Source: Aradus depressus (Eukaryota; Arthropoda; Insecta; Hemiptera; Aradidae). From it: a stretch of DNA of 64,000 nt. This document shows, piece after piece, positions 40,920 to 51,234 of this stretch. The stretch lies in assembly GCA_963662175.1 (NCBI GenBank), contig OY759225.1:13199601-13263600 (forward strand), written 5' to 3'. Made by a program: the position numbers and the translations under genes. Below the pieces are notes generated by a model that searched no databases, was not told the origin of the DNA, and saw only the letters and a program-made list of their open reading frames with translations. Each line of letters starts with the position of its first letter. The stretch's first letter is position 1.

Positions 40920-41284
40920 GACGCCATGAAATGAATAATAATCTTTATTCTGGGACTTTCATCCCCTAAGAATAATAACATAAGAAATAGTCAAAAGAGT
41001 ACAAGTATCGACCAGTTGAGACAGAATAAAAATAAAAGAAAAGAGGTCTCTAGTAATAAATATTAAAGATAAATGTTAAAGAGAGGCAATGAATAAAACA
41101 ATAAAATAAACTGGTGAAAATTAATGAAAAAAAAAATAATAATAATAATAAAATAAATAAATAAAATAAAAATAAGAAAAAACAAAGTATGAATAATAAT
41201 GTAAAACATAATAACAATAGTGAGTTATATATGAATTTAATCGCTAAAACTGGACAGATGAAACAGGAGAGTGACAATAAGCCA
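40920..41284 (-). repeat. Repeat H, reverse copy
   Basis: ATGAAATGAATAATAATCTT, ATTCTGGGACTTTCATCCCC and TAAGAATAATAACATAAG invert the 23.4-23.8 kb copies, then run into A/T-rich simple sequence (41130-41170). Confidence 0.45.
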
Positions 41285-41720
41285 TGCATTTTTTTTCAGC
41301 CATATCGGCCGATGAAAAGTGGGGATTAGAATTAATAAACTAAGTTTTAGCTCTCTCTCCAATATACCTAAAAATCAATAGTTGACTTACAGAAATATAT
41401 CGATATTTGGTGTCGATAGATTCATTACATCGGCAGTTATTAGGGTTTTTGATTTAAGTCCTCCTCTGATCCCCCTCATCCCTCCGACAGATTTTGCTGA
41501 AAATTAATATGTGTCACCCTTATGGGGTTTTAAATTTAAATATAAACTTTCATGTCGATACATTCATTACATCGCCAGTTAGAATACTTGTGGTAAGTCC
41601 CGTTTGAGCGATTTGGCTGAAAACTATTAAGTGTCGTCCTCATGGGTGCTGAATACACATATAAAATTTCGTGTCAATACATTATTCATTCTATTGGGAG
41701 TTACCATGTTCACAGACACA
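41285..41720 (+). repeat. Repeat B
   Basis: AAAAATCAATAGTTGACTTA, GTGTCGATAGATTCATTACA, CATGTCGATACATTCATTAC, CCCCCTCATCCCTCCGACAG and CCATGTTCACAGACACATA. Two well-preserved module copies 130-150 bp apart. Confidence 0.7.
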
Positions 41721-42090
41721 TAATGTGATGTAAAAATTTTACACACATTAAAATTATTAATATATTATAAAATCAATTATTATTATTTGTATAAAAACAG
41801 CTGTTACTTAAATAAATATACAAAGATGGACTAGTCGCATTTTGTTTTAGAACGAAATGTGAACAACCAATGAATGGAGGCACAAAAGACGATGATCAGC
41901 TGTTTTACATAGAGAGAAACAGTCTAAGGAGAGATGTGGAAGTGGTCAGTCTAGAGAGAGAAGTGTTTTTAGGGTAAAGGTAGTGAACCAGTCTGAGTGA
42001 GAGAAGATGTGTAGGAGTGAAAATAACAGTAAAGTAGATGCGCAAAGGTACTTTTATTTATTTATATGTTTATATGCCCAAAATAACATT
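41721..42090 (-). repeat. Repeat CD, D part
   Basis: TGTAAAAATTTTACACACAT, ATAAAAACAGCTGTTACTTA, CGCATTTTGTTTTAGAACG, TGAACCAGTCTGAGTGAGAG and GATGCGCAAAGGTACTTTTA. Confidence 0.65.
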
Positions 42091-42245
42091 GAATTAGATG
42101 TAAAAATTAGTTTGTAACATTTTTTTTTATTGTAAATAATTTGATTTTTTTTTTTTTTTATATTGATATTTTGATTTGATTTATAATGTTTTTATTTTTA
42201 TTTACAACATAATATTTTTTTTATTACCACAATACACATGGAAAT

Positions 42246-42360
42246 GTTTTTTTTTTTTTTTATTTTTGGAATCAAGGTCGTAAAATATAAATTTCCGGTG
42301 AAACTCAAAATGGAATTTCTGACCCTATACATAACCTACACGTCGTATAATGTAAAAAAT
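42246..42360 (+). repeat. Repeat B, 3' part
   Basis: TATTTTTGGAATCAAGGTCG, TTCCGGTGAAACTCAAAATG and CTGACCCTATACATAACCTA. Confidence 0.5.
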
Positions 42361-42379
42361 TTTACAAAAAAAATCAGCA

Positions 42380-42480
42380 AAGAAATTTGAAATACTGATG
42401 ATAGGAGTTGTTACCGAAACGTCTATATTTGCAATTTATAAAATCAAAAAAGAAAAAATATTACCACTTACTTTATTTAT
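42380..42480 (+). ncRNA. degenerate hammerhead-like motif
   Basis: CTGATGA (42395-42401), a 14-nt spacer with poor self-pairing, then GAAACGTC (42416-42423). Flanks AAATA and TATATTT could form stem I. Core conserved, stem II not. Confidence 0.35.
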
Positions 42481-42481
42481 T

Positions 42482-42675
42482 ATATCTCGGGTGTTTGGCC
42501 AAAAGAAATTTTAAGAAATTAAGAAAGACAAAAACTTAAGTCAGCAAATCTGAATTTTAAGGTAAAATATTCCAAAAATCAGTTACGTGTGGTAAAAATA
42601 TTTAAATGCACTAATTCCTTTGGATCACAAGACTTATTCTGACTTAAGTCCTTTTGCTCAAACGCCAGAGATATA
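42482..42675. mobile_element. small TA-flanked MITE
   Basis: Ends ATATCTCGGGTGTTTGGCC and ATATCTCTGGCGTTTGAGC are inverted, each flanked by TA; internal CTTAAGTCA pair. Noncoding, about 190 bp. Confidence 0.55.
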
Positions 42676-43085
42676 TTATATATTTCCCTTATTATATTAT
42701 GTGTCAAATTTCCCAAATTAACGCACTAAAGGCGTGATAGATTCACCTAAAAATGATTAATCCTATCTGTTGAATCATCAAAATGACAATTTTTTTTATC
42801 TGAATCATTGCTTTAAAAAAAAATCTTATCAAAAGAAAAAAATAATATCTTGACTGTATTCATAAGTAGGTATTTAAAATGTGTCATATTTAAAAAAATG
42901 ACATTATAACTCAATAAGACGAAAAGTAATTCATACCATTCCGAAATTTAAAAAAAAAAAAAAGTCGACTACACAAATAAATAAAATTAATTGAAATAGT
43001 CGTCTCTGAATTAGCAGTTCGAATCATTTGTAATAAGTAAGTTTTTACTTATTTTCTTCCGATTTGGCTGATAATCATTAGGTAT
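42676..43085. other. unassigned AT-rich stretch
   Basis: A-run near 42950; nothing recognised. Confidence 0.4.
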
Positions 43086-43495
43086 TACTTCCCCAGATAT
43101 ACGAAATATAAGAGAAGTTATGTAATCGGTCTCAAATGTTGAGTTGTCACTGGAACTTCATGTTTTCCGACCCAAAAAATGTAAAAAACATCCGTTTGTG
43201 TGTCAGTGAGCACAATAACTCCCGATAAAATTAATAAATCAACATAAAATGTTATATATGGATCCAGAACTCCATGGGAACCATACATATTGATTTTTAG
43301 TCAAATCGGTCAAAGGGAACCGCGGGATCAGAGGGGGGCGTAACACAAAAAGTATAATAACTATCGTTGTAATAAATGTATCAACATGAAATTTCATATG
43401 TACAACACCATAAGGACCACTCCTATTGATTTTCAGCGAAATAGGTCAAAGAGAAACATGGGATTGGGGTGGGGGGAATCGGAAATTTCATGTAT
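43086..43495 (-). repeat. Repeat B, near-complete
   Basis: TTACTTCCCCAGATATACGA, AAGTTATGTAATCGGTCTC, GTGTGTCAGTGAGCACAATA and two modules (AAATTAATAAATCAACATAA, TAATAAATGTATCAACATGA). Confidence 0.72.
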
Positions 43496-43692
43496 CGGAA
43501 AATATCATTTTACTGAGGCGAATATAGTTTTCAGATCAAAAGTAGATTGATTTTACTAGAAAAAAGAGGGGTCAAAGTTCACCGCCGAAAGTGATGCTAT
43601 CTCTTATCTGAACACACTAAACTGCCTTCACATTTCACCTTAAAGTTACAAAACGAGGCTCTCGGCCATTCTAGATCAACAGTGAATAAATG
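43496..43692 (-). repeat. inverted duplicate of 35930-36125
   Basis: TTTTACTGAGGCGAATATAG, GAGGGGTCAAAGTTCACCGC, GCCTTCACATTTCACCTTAA, CGGCCATTCTAGATCAACAG. Directly abuts the SINE-A head. Confidence 0.75.
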
Positions 43693-44034
43693 GAGGGCGC
43701 CGGTAGCTCAGTGGTATGCCTGCTTGACTTCTGAGCTCAAAATCGTGGGTTCGAAACCCGGCCGAGGGCCTTAGTTTATTTTATCTGGGAGGTAAAATAA
43801 ACTTAAGCACGCCATCCTTCGAATGGGACGTAAAGAGATGGTCCCGAGCCTGTAAGATGTCAGGTACTCGTTAAAGACCCCTGCCCTAGGTGAATACAAA
43901 TTTAGGATAGGCAAAATTTAGGACTCCCACAGTAGAGTCGGGCTCATGTCCACCAGAGTGACGAATGAGCGCTCTGGTAGTGGGCGATATGACCTCGTAG
44001 TTAAAGCCCGGGCACGAGTCATAATAACTAACTC
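43693..44034 (+). repeat. SINE-A, full length
   Basis: Intact head (TAGCTCAGTGG, GGGTTCGAAACCCGG), full body, tail GAGTCATAATAACTAACT. No target duplication found; the left flank is the 43496-43692 duplicate. Confidence 0.88.
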
Positions 44035-44404
44035 TATTTTATCGGTAGTTATCGAGTCAACAAACGCAGGAATTTCCGTAAAATATGATAGCTGGTTTGA
44101 AGCATATTATCGTACTGAGAATGAAACATACTACTTATGAAGGAGAAGGACCGTTTAGAATGTTACAAGAGACCAGTACGAGTATAACTGTGCTCTCCTA
44201 TATATAGTTTATGATCTGAAAAAAACAGAGACAAGTGGAGCTAATGATATAACACCACAAGTGGGCACCATGTGAGCATGTTCTTATATAGTTTCAGTTA
44301 GAGATACAAGGAACTGGTTCCTTCAATGGCGTACACATGGAATGGAGTATCTCTTTCTAAAATTTTATTATAAAACAAGAGAATACCAGAGGAAAAAAAA
44401 AAGT
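44035..44404. other. unassigned stretch
   Basis: Nothing recognised. Confidence 0.4.
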
Positions 44405-44720
44405 TGTTAAATCAATGTACTTCCCCATCATATATTGAATAAGTCTTCTCTCTCCCTCTAGAACCAATCGACTGTTTGTGCTAAAAATTAATAGTTGACT
44501 TATAAGAACTTTTGAATCTTCATAATATTGTGTATATATTATTTGGATTTTTGAGTACAGCCCTTATCTGATCCTCGTCTTCTCTTAGGCACATTTCTCT
44601 GAAAATTAATAGATGTCGTCCTTATAGGGCTTTGAATTTACATATTAAATTTCATGTCTATATATTCATAACGGCTATTAGGATTTCTGTGTCGAGCTCC
44701 CCTCTTCCCGTGGTTTTCTC
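44405..44720 (+). repeat. Repeat B, 5' part
   Basis: ATGTACTTCCCCATCATATA, AACCAATCGACTGTTTGTGC, AATTAATAGTTGACTTATAA and AATTAATAGATGTCGTCCTT. Confidence 0.68.
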
Positions 44721-44800
44721 TATCACTTTCAGACCTGCAGAATGGATCCGGGATAAGCGCAATAATCCCCCTTAATATAATTATAATTATTATAATAATT

Positions 44801-45347
44801 ATATGGTCACAGGGAATAAGTTTTTAAGTAGTAAAATGACCAAAATGAGTTAAGTGTACTGTGATGATCTCCCTAGCCATCTGCGCACTGTGATGAATTT
44901 GGGAGCTCAGGACTCTAATACTTTCGGAATTATAAAGATGTGGGTTTCTTGGTATCTCGTAAAATTGTGTATGTTCTCGGTTAAATCAACTTAATCTACA
45001 TCTTTGAGGAATCATTCACGAAATAATTTAACCATTTATTCAACTATTCCATGTGAAGAGGGTGTTTTCGGTTAAATCAACTTTAGAGAGGCATCATTCA
45101 CGAGTATTTCAAAAAGTATGGTTAATAATTAGGTAAGTGATGGGGAATGATTAGGTAACTAAGGGAAAATCCAAGAAAGGATTAACAATATTCATTTTCA
45201 TTCACTTCTATAGATTTGGAAGGTATATGATTAATAATGATGCAAACATAATCTATTTATTCCAAAAACTTGATTTACACGAATAATGCAAAAGTAAAAA
45301 AGTGCTGCCCTGAATTTAGACTTACCAATTTATTCCCTGTAACCACA
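44801..45347 (-). mobile_element. Repeat G (MITE), second copy
   Basis: Ends TGGTCACAGGGAATAAGTT and TTATTCCCTGTAACCACA are inverse to each other; TA lies outside each. About 545 bp, noncoding, reverse of 14522-15010. Confidence 0.7.
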
Positions 45348-45349
45348 TA

Positions 45350-45733
45350 TGAGGAGTTTGGAGCCAGAGCGGACCAACTGGTTGAAACTGAACAGGAAGA
45401 AAATGGCAATTGAAAATTGAGTACATTTTGTTTATCTCCATAAATGGGCCCCAAATATTTATTTATATTTGAAATTTTAGAATAGTATTGGATGATTGAT
45501 CCCTTTTTGTGTTCTATAAAGTTTTTGAAGGCCGTATGATCCATTGTGACTTTGAAAATATATGCACAAAATACTTGTGGACTAAACTTAAAGTGCTGCT
45601 ATCTATCACTGAAGTGAAGAAACTAAGTGATCCACACTGGTTTTGAAAAAGGGAACCTATGCCAACATCAGGATGGTAATAACTCATTTTCCGAAAAATT
45701 GTGGGTTGGTCCGCTCTGGCTCCAAACTCCTCA
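45350..45733. mobile_element. MITE with 30-bp inverted repeats
   Basis: Left TGAGGAGTTTGGAGCCAGAG + CGGACCAAC and its inverse at the right end, TA flanking on both sides. 384 bp. Open frames crossing it on the minus strand are chance frames. Inserted in the 5' part of the hammerhead-bearing element. Confidence 0.8.
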
Positions 45734-45735
45734 TA

Positions 45736-46149
45736 TATTGTTATAGTTACATTGTTTTCTTTCTTTTCTATATCTCGCACATTGGGACCTGATGATGGGA
45801 CGTAAGAACGTCCCGAAACATCGTTGGCATAAAGACACTTCCGAAGTTTTTTAGAAAAATAGTTATCTTAATTTTTATTAAATTGAAAAACGTGTCTACT
45901 TATTATAAAGGTATCTTGTATTAATTTGTTTATACACTCATATATTTTAAAGTATTTATTTGTTCAGTTTTTATTAATTTCATTTTCCTTTTTTTAATAG
46001 TTTTGTTATTACTACTAATCATAGATGTGTTAGACTCAAGTAGTTATATATCTAATATATAAGCTATCTTAATGTATAAATTCTTTTGACTTATCCTATT
46101 ACCATGTATTGGTTTAACGGAAATACATTTATTATTATTATTATTATTG
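45736..46149 (+). mobile_element. Penelope-like small element, second copy
   Basis: Matches 32398-32815 through TATAGTTACATTGTTTTCTT, ATTTCATTTTCCTTTTTTTA, TGTGTTAGACTCAAGTAGTT and CCATGTATTGGTTTAACGGA; ends in (ATT)n. Confidence 0.52.
45765..45840 (+). ncRNA. hammerhead-ribozyme-like motif
   Basis: CTGATGA (45789-45795), extra T, perfect hairpin GGGACGT-AAGA-ACGTCCC, GAAAC (from 45815), then ATC-GTT, allowing a 2-bp stem III and a GUU cleavage triplet. The best-preserved copy of the motif in the window. Stem I pairing remains weak. Confidence 0.52.
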
Positions 46150-46634
46150 ATGTTTTCTTATCATGTGTGTTCTTATACCTGATAACGCCGATCTCAATGT
46201 CTGGGGCGAGGCAAGAAGTGTTGTTCTTTCGTTGCTCGGTCCTCTAAGCAACTCATTGGAGTAATAACAACCATTCAAAATGAGTTTCCTTTCCGCAATG
46301 CCCGCTTTCGCAATGTGGAAGTACGTAGTGATTCAACAGAAACTTTTTTCTGTTTTGTTTATTTTGTTCAGGAGGACATGGAGAAAGTACAAAAACATAA
46401 TGAATGAGGTATATTTTTTATAATTCTCTGAGACTAAATACCTGTTCAGCAGGTTATCTGCCCGAGATCTTCAGACCAAGCAACCTTCTGACCGAAAAGG
46501 CCACAAGTCCTTAAGGGGAATATTCAACCAAGAGCCTGCTTCTTGCAACAGATATTTTCTCTGTTGCCAGTTCATTTAACCTTACAAACAATTATACGTT
46601 CATTTTATTTCATAAATAAAATAATAATACAGAT
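46150..46634. other. unassigned stretch
   Basis: Nothing recognised. Confidence 0.4.
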
Positions 46635-47040
46635 TTAGAAACACCGTCAGTGAATCACCGATATTGAACTTCCCCAGCGCGCATTCAGTCAAGTGTTTGC
46701 TCTCTCAAAAACCAATCAACCGTTTTGGATAACAATTTGTGTCGATACATTCATTATATCGGCAGTTATTGGAGTTTTTGAGTTGATCCCCTCCTCTTCT
46801 TCGGCTGATTCCGCTAAAAATTAATAGGTGTCGTCGTTATGGGGATCTGGATACATATATAAAATTTCGTGTCGATACATTCATTCTGTCGGAAGTTATC
46901 GTGTTCACACAAACACAACCAGACATTTTTTTTTTTCAATTTTGGAATCAGGGGGTAGGAAAACATTAAATTCCGTGAAAAATCAGAATCGAATTTCTGA
47001 CCGATTAGATAACTTCCCCTATACTTCTTATAGCTGGGAA
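46635..47040 (+). repeat. Repeat B, near-complete
   Basis: CGTCAGTGAATCACCGATAT, TGAACTTCCCCAGCGCGCAT, two modules (46743, 46873), ATCGTGTTCACACAAACACA, TTTGGAATCAGGGGGTAGG, CTTCCCCTATACTTCTTATA. Confidence 0.75.
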
Positions 47041-47108
47041 ATTAACAAGGAAAACAACACTTTTCATGGTCTTAATGAAACCTAAAACTTTTTTGAATAG
47101 TCGCAAAG

Positions 47109-47140
47109 ACTAGCTAGGAAGGCCAGCATTGCTCGGCACA
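47109..47140 (-). mobile_element. Helitron 3' end
   Basis: On the minus strand: CCGAGCAATGCTGG hairpin-like segment, then CCTTCCTAGCTAGT, i.e. a hairpin followed about ten bases later by CTAG and T. Resembles the CCGGGCAACGCCGGG...CTAGT terminus common in arthropod Helitrons. Confidence 0.5.
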
Positions 47141-47530
47141 TACTGGGTGGGGTTGTGTGGTTATCTGTGTCAGGTTATATTACACAATTATATAACCAGC
47201 ACTCCACCGCGCACCTCCTCAACCAATCCACCATCCTCCAGTATGACACCAAAAGTGAGAGATCCTCCCTTCCTGGGTATTCGTCTCTGGTTATGTTACT
47301 AGTTTATTTTACACCAAAAACACCGTAACCTATTTTTATGGTTATCCTTGTCAGATTATGTTACCCGTAAACCTCCCTTGCCGCCGCTCATCAGTAGGGT
47401 GCAGGGGTAGGGATCTCCCTTTGTGGTTATCCATGTCAGGTTATAAAATCATGTATACTAATATTGTGAAGGAGCTTGTTTACAGGAATACTATAAAATA
47501 TAATATTCTATAGTTACATCATTCATCATT
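47141..47530. repeat. four dispersed GGTTATC-x-TGTCAG units
   Basis: TGGTTATCTGTGTCAGGTTA (47157), CTGGTTATGTTAC (47287), TGGTTATCCTTGTCAGATTA (47339) and TGGTTATCCATGTCAGGTTA (47423). Lies between two Helitron-like ends and is probably Helitron interior. Confidence 0.5.
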
Positions 47531-47539
47531 AATTAATTT

Positions 47540-47659
47540 GAATGACAATATGCCTCATTTCTATGTGAATGGCCGAAAATTGAATCGTTGTGAATGTACT
47601 GTCGAAAAATGGGCCAAAAAGACTCGCATGAGAGAGAGATCCCCGGGTAATACTGCTAG
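47540..47659 (+). mobile_element. Helitron 3' end
   Basis: GAATCGTTGTGAATGTACTG, then TCCCCGGGTAATACTGCTAG followed by T. The CTAG end matches the Helitron CTRR rule; the hairpin is partly lost. Similar to 55.7-55.8 kb. Confidence 0.55.
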
Positions 47660-48088
47660 TAATAAATAATTCTATGTTATAAAAAACGCTACGCTCCGAG
47701 GCAAAAACATTTCAGATAAATATGGTTCATTATTAAAGCAGCCAGTAGTCATAGCGCCGTTAGTAGCCCAATTATATAAATATAGATGGAGTCACGGTAG
47801 GATTATCAGCTGATTTCTAATAGCAGTGTCATTTCAGTTGTTCAATTAGCGAGCGAGTCGAGCATACGAGTATAGTGCGCCTCAGAGAGAAACCTAGTAT
47901 AGATGATAGTCAATGATAGCAAGCTATATACTCCAACTCACCTACATTCGGCCAATTAGCCAACTTTCAGAGAGTGCATATTCTCTATCCGGTCATTACA
48001 ATGCAATTAACCAAGTCCAAGTCAGTTTTCGAAGGTAAAGTGTCAATTGGCGATGTACAGGGCGCGAAGAGAGCGACCAAGAAGGTAA
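47660..48088. other. unassigned stretch
   Basis: Nothing recognised. Confidence 0.4.
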
Positions 48089-48290
48089 AAATACCCTTGA
48101 GCACGCCATCCTTTCAGGTAGTCGTTTAAAGACCCCTACACTAGGTAACTAAACATGCATTGACAAAATTTAGAACTCCCACTGTAGAGTCGGGCTCATG
48201 TCCACCAGAGTGACGAAAAAGCGCCCAGGTAGTAGGCGATATGACCTCGTAGTTACAAGCCCTGGTATGAGTCACAATAACTAACGATTG
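48089..48290 (+). repeat. SINE-A, headless
   Basis: TTGAGCACGCCATCCTTTCA, then GTAGTCGTTTAAAGACCCCT to GAGTCACAATAACTAAC. Lost the GGGACGTTAAGCGATGG part. Confidence 0.7.
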
Positions 48291-48589
48291 TTTTAGTTGG
48301 CTGAAAAGAGAATGACATGATGAAAGATAATGCCAGGTTAGAAAGATACATGCAAAAATCGTCATAAAACATCATTTTTAAACCTATTTTGTTAGATCAC
48401 AGGCTGTAAAATAAAATATACGGTATATTTTTAAAGTCTTTTATATCAATTTAATTTTTGTTACTTTTTATTCAGCTACAAGTATATGTTTGTGGAATTA
48501 TACAATATAAGTGTTCAAAAAAGTGTTTTTTCTATCATTTTATTTTATTTATTAGTATTTCCACTATATCAACACAGAACGCAAAAAAT

Positions 48590-48830
48590 GTATTCGGTTT
48601 GGATTAGATTTAACATTTTTGAAAATAAACAATATGGCATCTCATTATTATATTGAGAAGAATTCAAATGAAAAATTTGTTAATTGAAATTTTTTTAAAT
48701 ACGTGCACTTTCTTCAAAATTACACGTCTTGAGGCTTTGATATTTTAGGGACCATTTCCGGAAATTACTGAAGAAACTAAAATTTAGTAGAAGACCAGCT
48801 ACAAAATGTTATTTCAATTTTTATATTTAT
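48590..48830 (+). repeat. Repeat CD, C part
   Basis: TTTGGATTAGATTTAACATT, AATATGGCATCTCATTATTA, GTGCACTTTCTTCAAAATTA, GGGACCATTTCCGGAAATTA. Confidence 0.65.
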
Positions 48831-49490
48831 TTTATTTAACAAAACATCAATTTTCTTTATCACAGTAGCTTTCATCAATAATATGTTTAGTTGCAAATTT
48901 GTCATAAGCCGAAACAGCAATCTCTCCCCATTATGCTGAGTGAAGAATCAAGCCGTGAATCCGCAAACTGAAAAGCGAAACGCACAAACCGATTAGGTAA
49001 CACAAGAAGAAAGTAAAACTGCACGAAAATAATACGTTATGGCAAAAGAAACGTTGTCAAATAGTAGAAATTATAGTGAAGACGGGTGTCATTTTCTAGA
49101 CAAGAGAGATGGTGGAGGGCTTGCAGTCGGATGTCATGGAGCGCGGCCACGCTTTCCCTCCAAGCTCAGTCCATGAGTACAGCAAAAAAATATATCTATA
49201 TTTTGTATTTAATGTGTATCGGGTCTTGATATCGATATGCCATTATATCGAAGCGCAAAGTATCGAAATACTTTTATTATGATGTTAAGGATGTGAAATT
49301 TCATGAAAATCTGATCAAGTAACAGGACATCTCTAAGTAATATCGGTTAAAAAAAAATTAAATAATATATTATTACAGCTACATTCTCCCATTTATTTAT
49401 TTTTCTTCTCAAAAAATATCAATTACAAATGTTTCTGGAAGCACTCTCATCATCAGTATCTACAATACATGTGTTCTGTATGTTAACTAT
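48831..49490. other. unassigned stretch
   Basis: TATCGAAGCGCAAAGTATCG near 49237 weakly recalls the ends of the 13.1-kb hAT element; nothing else. Confidence 0.35.
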
Positions 49491-49494
49491 TCCT

Positions 49495-49960
49495 TCTGCC
49501 AAAAAGGCTAAGAGAGGCCTTCATCCACGGATGATGTTGGGTGGATATGGAGGGAATAATCCATTATAATTGTTTTTAATGTAACCAATCAAGAAAGAGG
49601 TCTACTGCCAACAACTTGACCATTTGGTTGTTAGCATTGCAAGAAAAAATGACCTTCTCTGGTCAATATACGCTGATTTTTATTCGACCAGGACAATGGC
49701 AGACCTCACACTGCTGAGACCCTACAAAAACTACACTATTGCTGTTGGCACATTATAAGACAGCCACGGTATTCTCCCGACATAGATATTCTCCCCTTCA
49801 GATATCCCACCTGTTCCAGAATCTCCGGGACTACCTAACTGGCCAGTGGATGAATTCATTGGGAGAGGTAAAAAATAGCAGTCGTTTTATTTTTCGGATC
49901 AAAATGTATAATTTTTGTAAAATAGGGAATTGAAAATTTAGATATAAGATGGGAAAATGT
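49495..49960 (+). pseudogene. mariner transposase remnant (3' half)
   Basis: Split over frames. MLGGYGGNNPL, then PIKKEVYCQQLDHLVVSIAR, then (frame change) DQDNGRPHTAETLQKLHY, and finally SHLFQNLRDYLTGQWMNSL. These correspond to the mariner blocks W-D--G-IY-ELL, VYCQQLDRL, H-DNARPHT (second catalytic Asp, here in QDNGRPH) and YHLF-SL--FL-GK-F. RYSPD- before the last block may be the third catalytic-region remnant. At least three frameshifts and a stop. No terminal repeats recognised, so element limits are unknown. Distinct from the Tc1 element at 9.1 kb. Confidence 0.68.
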
Positions 49961-50229
49961 TGTTGAAAATGGTCGGAAATAAATCATTGAATAAATATTA
50001 ACAGAAATCATTGAATAAAAATTAACAGTAAGTTTTTTGTTACTTTTTATCCGAGAATACAAAAACTGACATTACTTATGGGATGACCGATACTAATATA
50101 TATATATTTTCTAACTCCCACCCTTACGGAAATTTCTTCCTTAGGGTTGTTAGAGGGCGGAGGAGTTTAGCCCATTTTTATTTTGGCACCACAAATCTAT
50201 GAATTAAATTCCTCCCAGATAAGATTCTA
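49961..50229. other. unassigned stretch
   Basis: Short direct repeat AATCATTGAATAAA-ATTAACAG near 49980-50030. Confidence 0.4.
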
Positions 50230-50390
50230 ACCTTCAGCCAAAAATCCCAATAACTGCCGATGTAAAGAATATATCGACATGAAATTGTATATTTATATTA
50301 AAAACCTCATAAGGATAGCATGTAATAACTTTCAGCTAAATCGGTCGAAGGGAAGAGTGGGATCAAAAGAGTGTTTGGACTGACGTCATA
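50230..50390 (-). repeat. Repeat B fragment
   Basis: CCAATAACTGCCGATGTAAA, GAATATATCGACATGAAATT, TTTCAGCTAAATCGGTCGAA. Confidence 0.6.
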
Positions 50391-50429
50391 AAACAAAGTA
50401 TACTTTATTTAGAAGTTCATTCCCTATGA

Positions 50430-50735
50430 ACCAAGGAAGATAATTTATACTTTTGGATTAGATTTAACATTTTTTTAAAAAGAAACAAGATGGCATCTCT
50501 TCAGTAAATTTAGAAGAAATCCAAATGAAAAATTTGTTAGTTGAATTTTTTTTAAATACGTGCAATTTCGAAGAAAGTCTTGAACTTTCTATATTTGTTT
50601 AGGGCCCTTTTTGGAAACTTCTATAGAAATCAAAATTTATTAGAAGACCAGCTACAATTTCTACAGGAAATGTGGTAATTTTATTATTTGTTTATTTTAT
50701 TATTAATTCAATTTTCTTTTACATTACTTTTTTTT
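50430..50735 (+). repeat. Repeat CD, C part
   Basis: TTTTGGATTAGATTTAACAT, AAGATGGCATCTCTTCAGTA, CGTGCAATTTCGAAGAAAGT, ATTTCTACAGGAAATGTGGT. Confidence 0.65.
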
Positions 50736-50744
50736 TTTTATCAC

Positions 50745-50885
50745 AGAGGATTCAGAAGCAACTGTGTAAGTCAAATAATGAGTTTTAGCCCAAACGGTCG
50801 ATTGGCTTTGGAGGGAGAGCATAAACGTAATTGATTTGTGCTGAGGAAGTACATAATCAATGATTCAATGACAACGTTTTACGAC
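50745..50885 (-). repeat. Repeat B fragment
   Basis: GTAAGTCAAATAATGAGTTT, CGGTCGATTGGCTTTGGAGG, TTGATTTGTGCTGAGGAAGT. Confidence 0.6.
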
Positions 50886-51049
50886 GATATACTATCTCTC
50901 ACTACTAGCTTGGACGATGGCAGACGGGATATGTCAAGTAACAATTCTGTTGCACATTTGTCAGATACGTAATGAGATCAACATGTACATGACGCTAATG
51001 GGACCGGTGAAATTCACCTATGGGTCACCGGCTTGGTGAACACAAAACA

Positions 51050-51234
51050 CAAAAATGAACAAAAAAAAAATCGTCGGTGAATCACCGACAAAATACTTCC
51101 CCAGGACGAATTAATCAATTTTTTATTTTTTTCTATCCCCTCCAAAATCAGTCCTTTGCGCTAATGATCAATATGATGACATACCAAGGGGCTACTAAAT
51201 CCTCATACTAAATTTTATTTCGATATAGGGTTTT
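51050..51234 (+). repeat. Repeat B, 5' part
   Basis: TCGTCGGTGAATCACCGACA (perfect 15-base hairpin), AATACTTCCCCAGGACGAAT, AAATCAGTCCTTTGCGC. Resumes at 51441. Confidence 0.75.

Noticed and set aside
40724..41289. two leucine/phenylalanine-rich minus-strand ORFs resembling membrane proteins
   Set aside because: They translate A/T simple sequence and retroelement tails; apparent hydrophobicity is a composition artefact.
45275..45544. 89-codon minus-strand ORF
   Set aside because: It spans the junction of two MITEs (G and the 45350 element).
45514..45780. 88-codon minus-strand ORF
   Set aside because: It crosses the right terminal repeat of a MITE and part of the hammerhead-bearing element, so it is a chance frame.
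51059..51085. Helitron 3' hairpin at the edge of repeat B
   Set aside because: TCGGTGAATCACCGA is a hairpin, but no CTRR follows at the expected distance and the element has inverted ends, unlike a Helitron.
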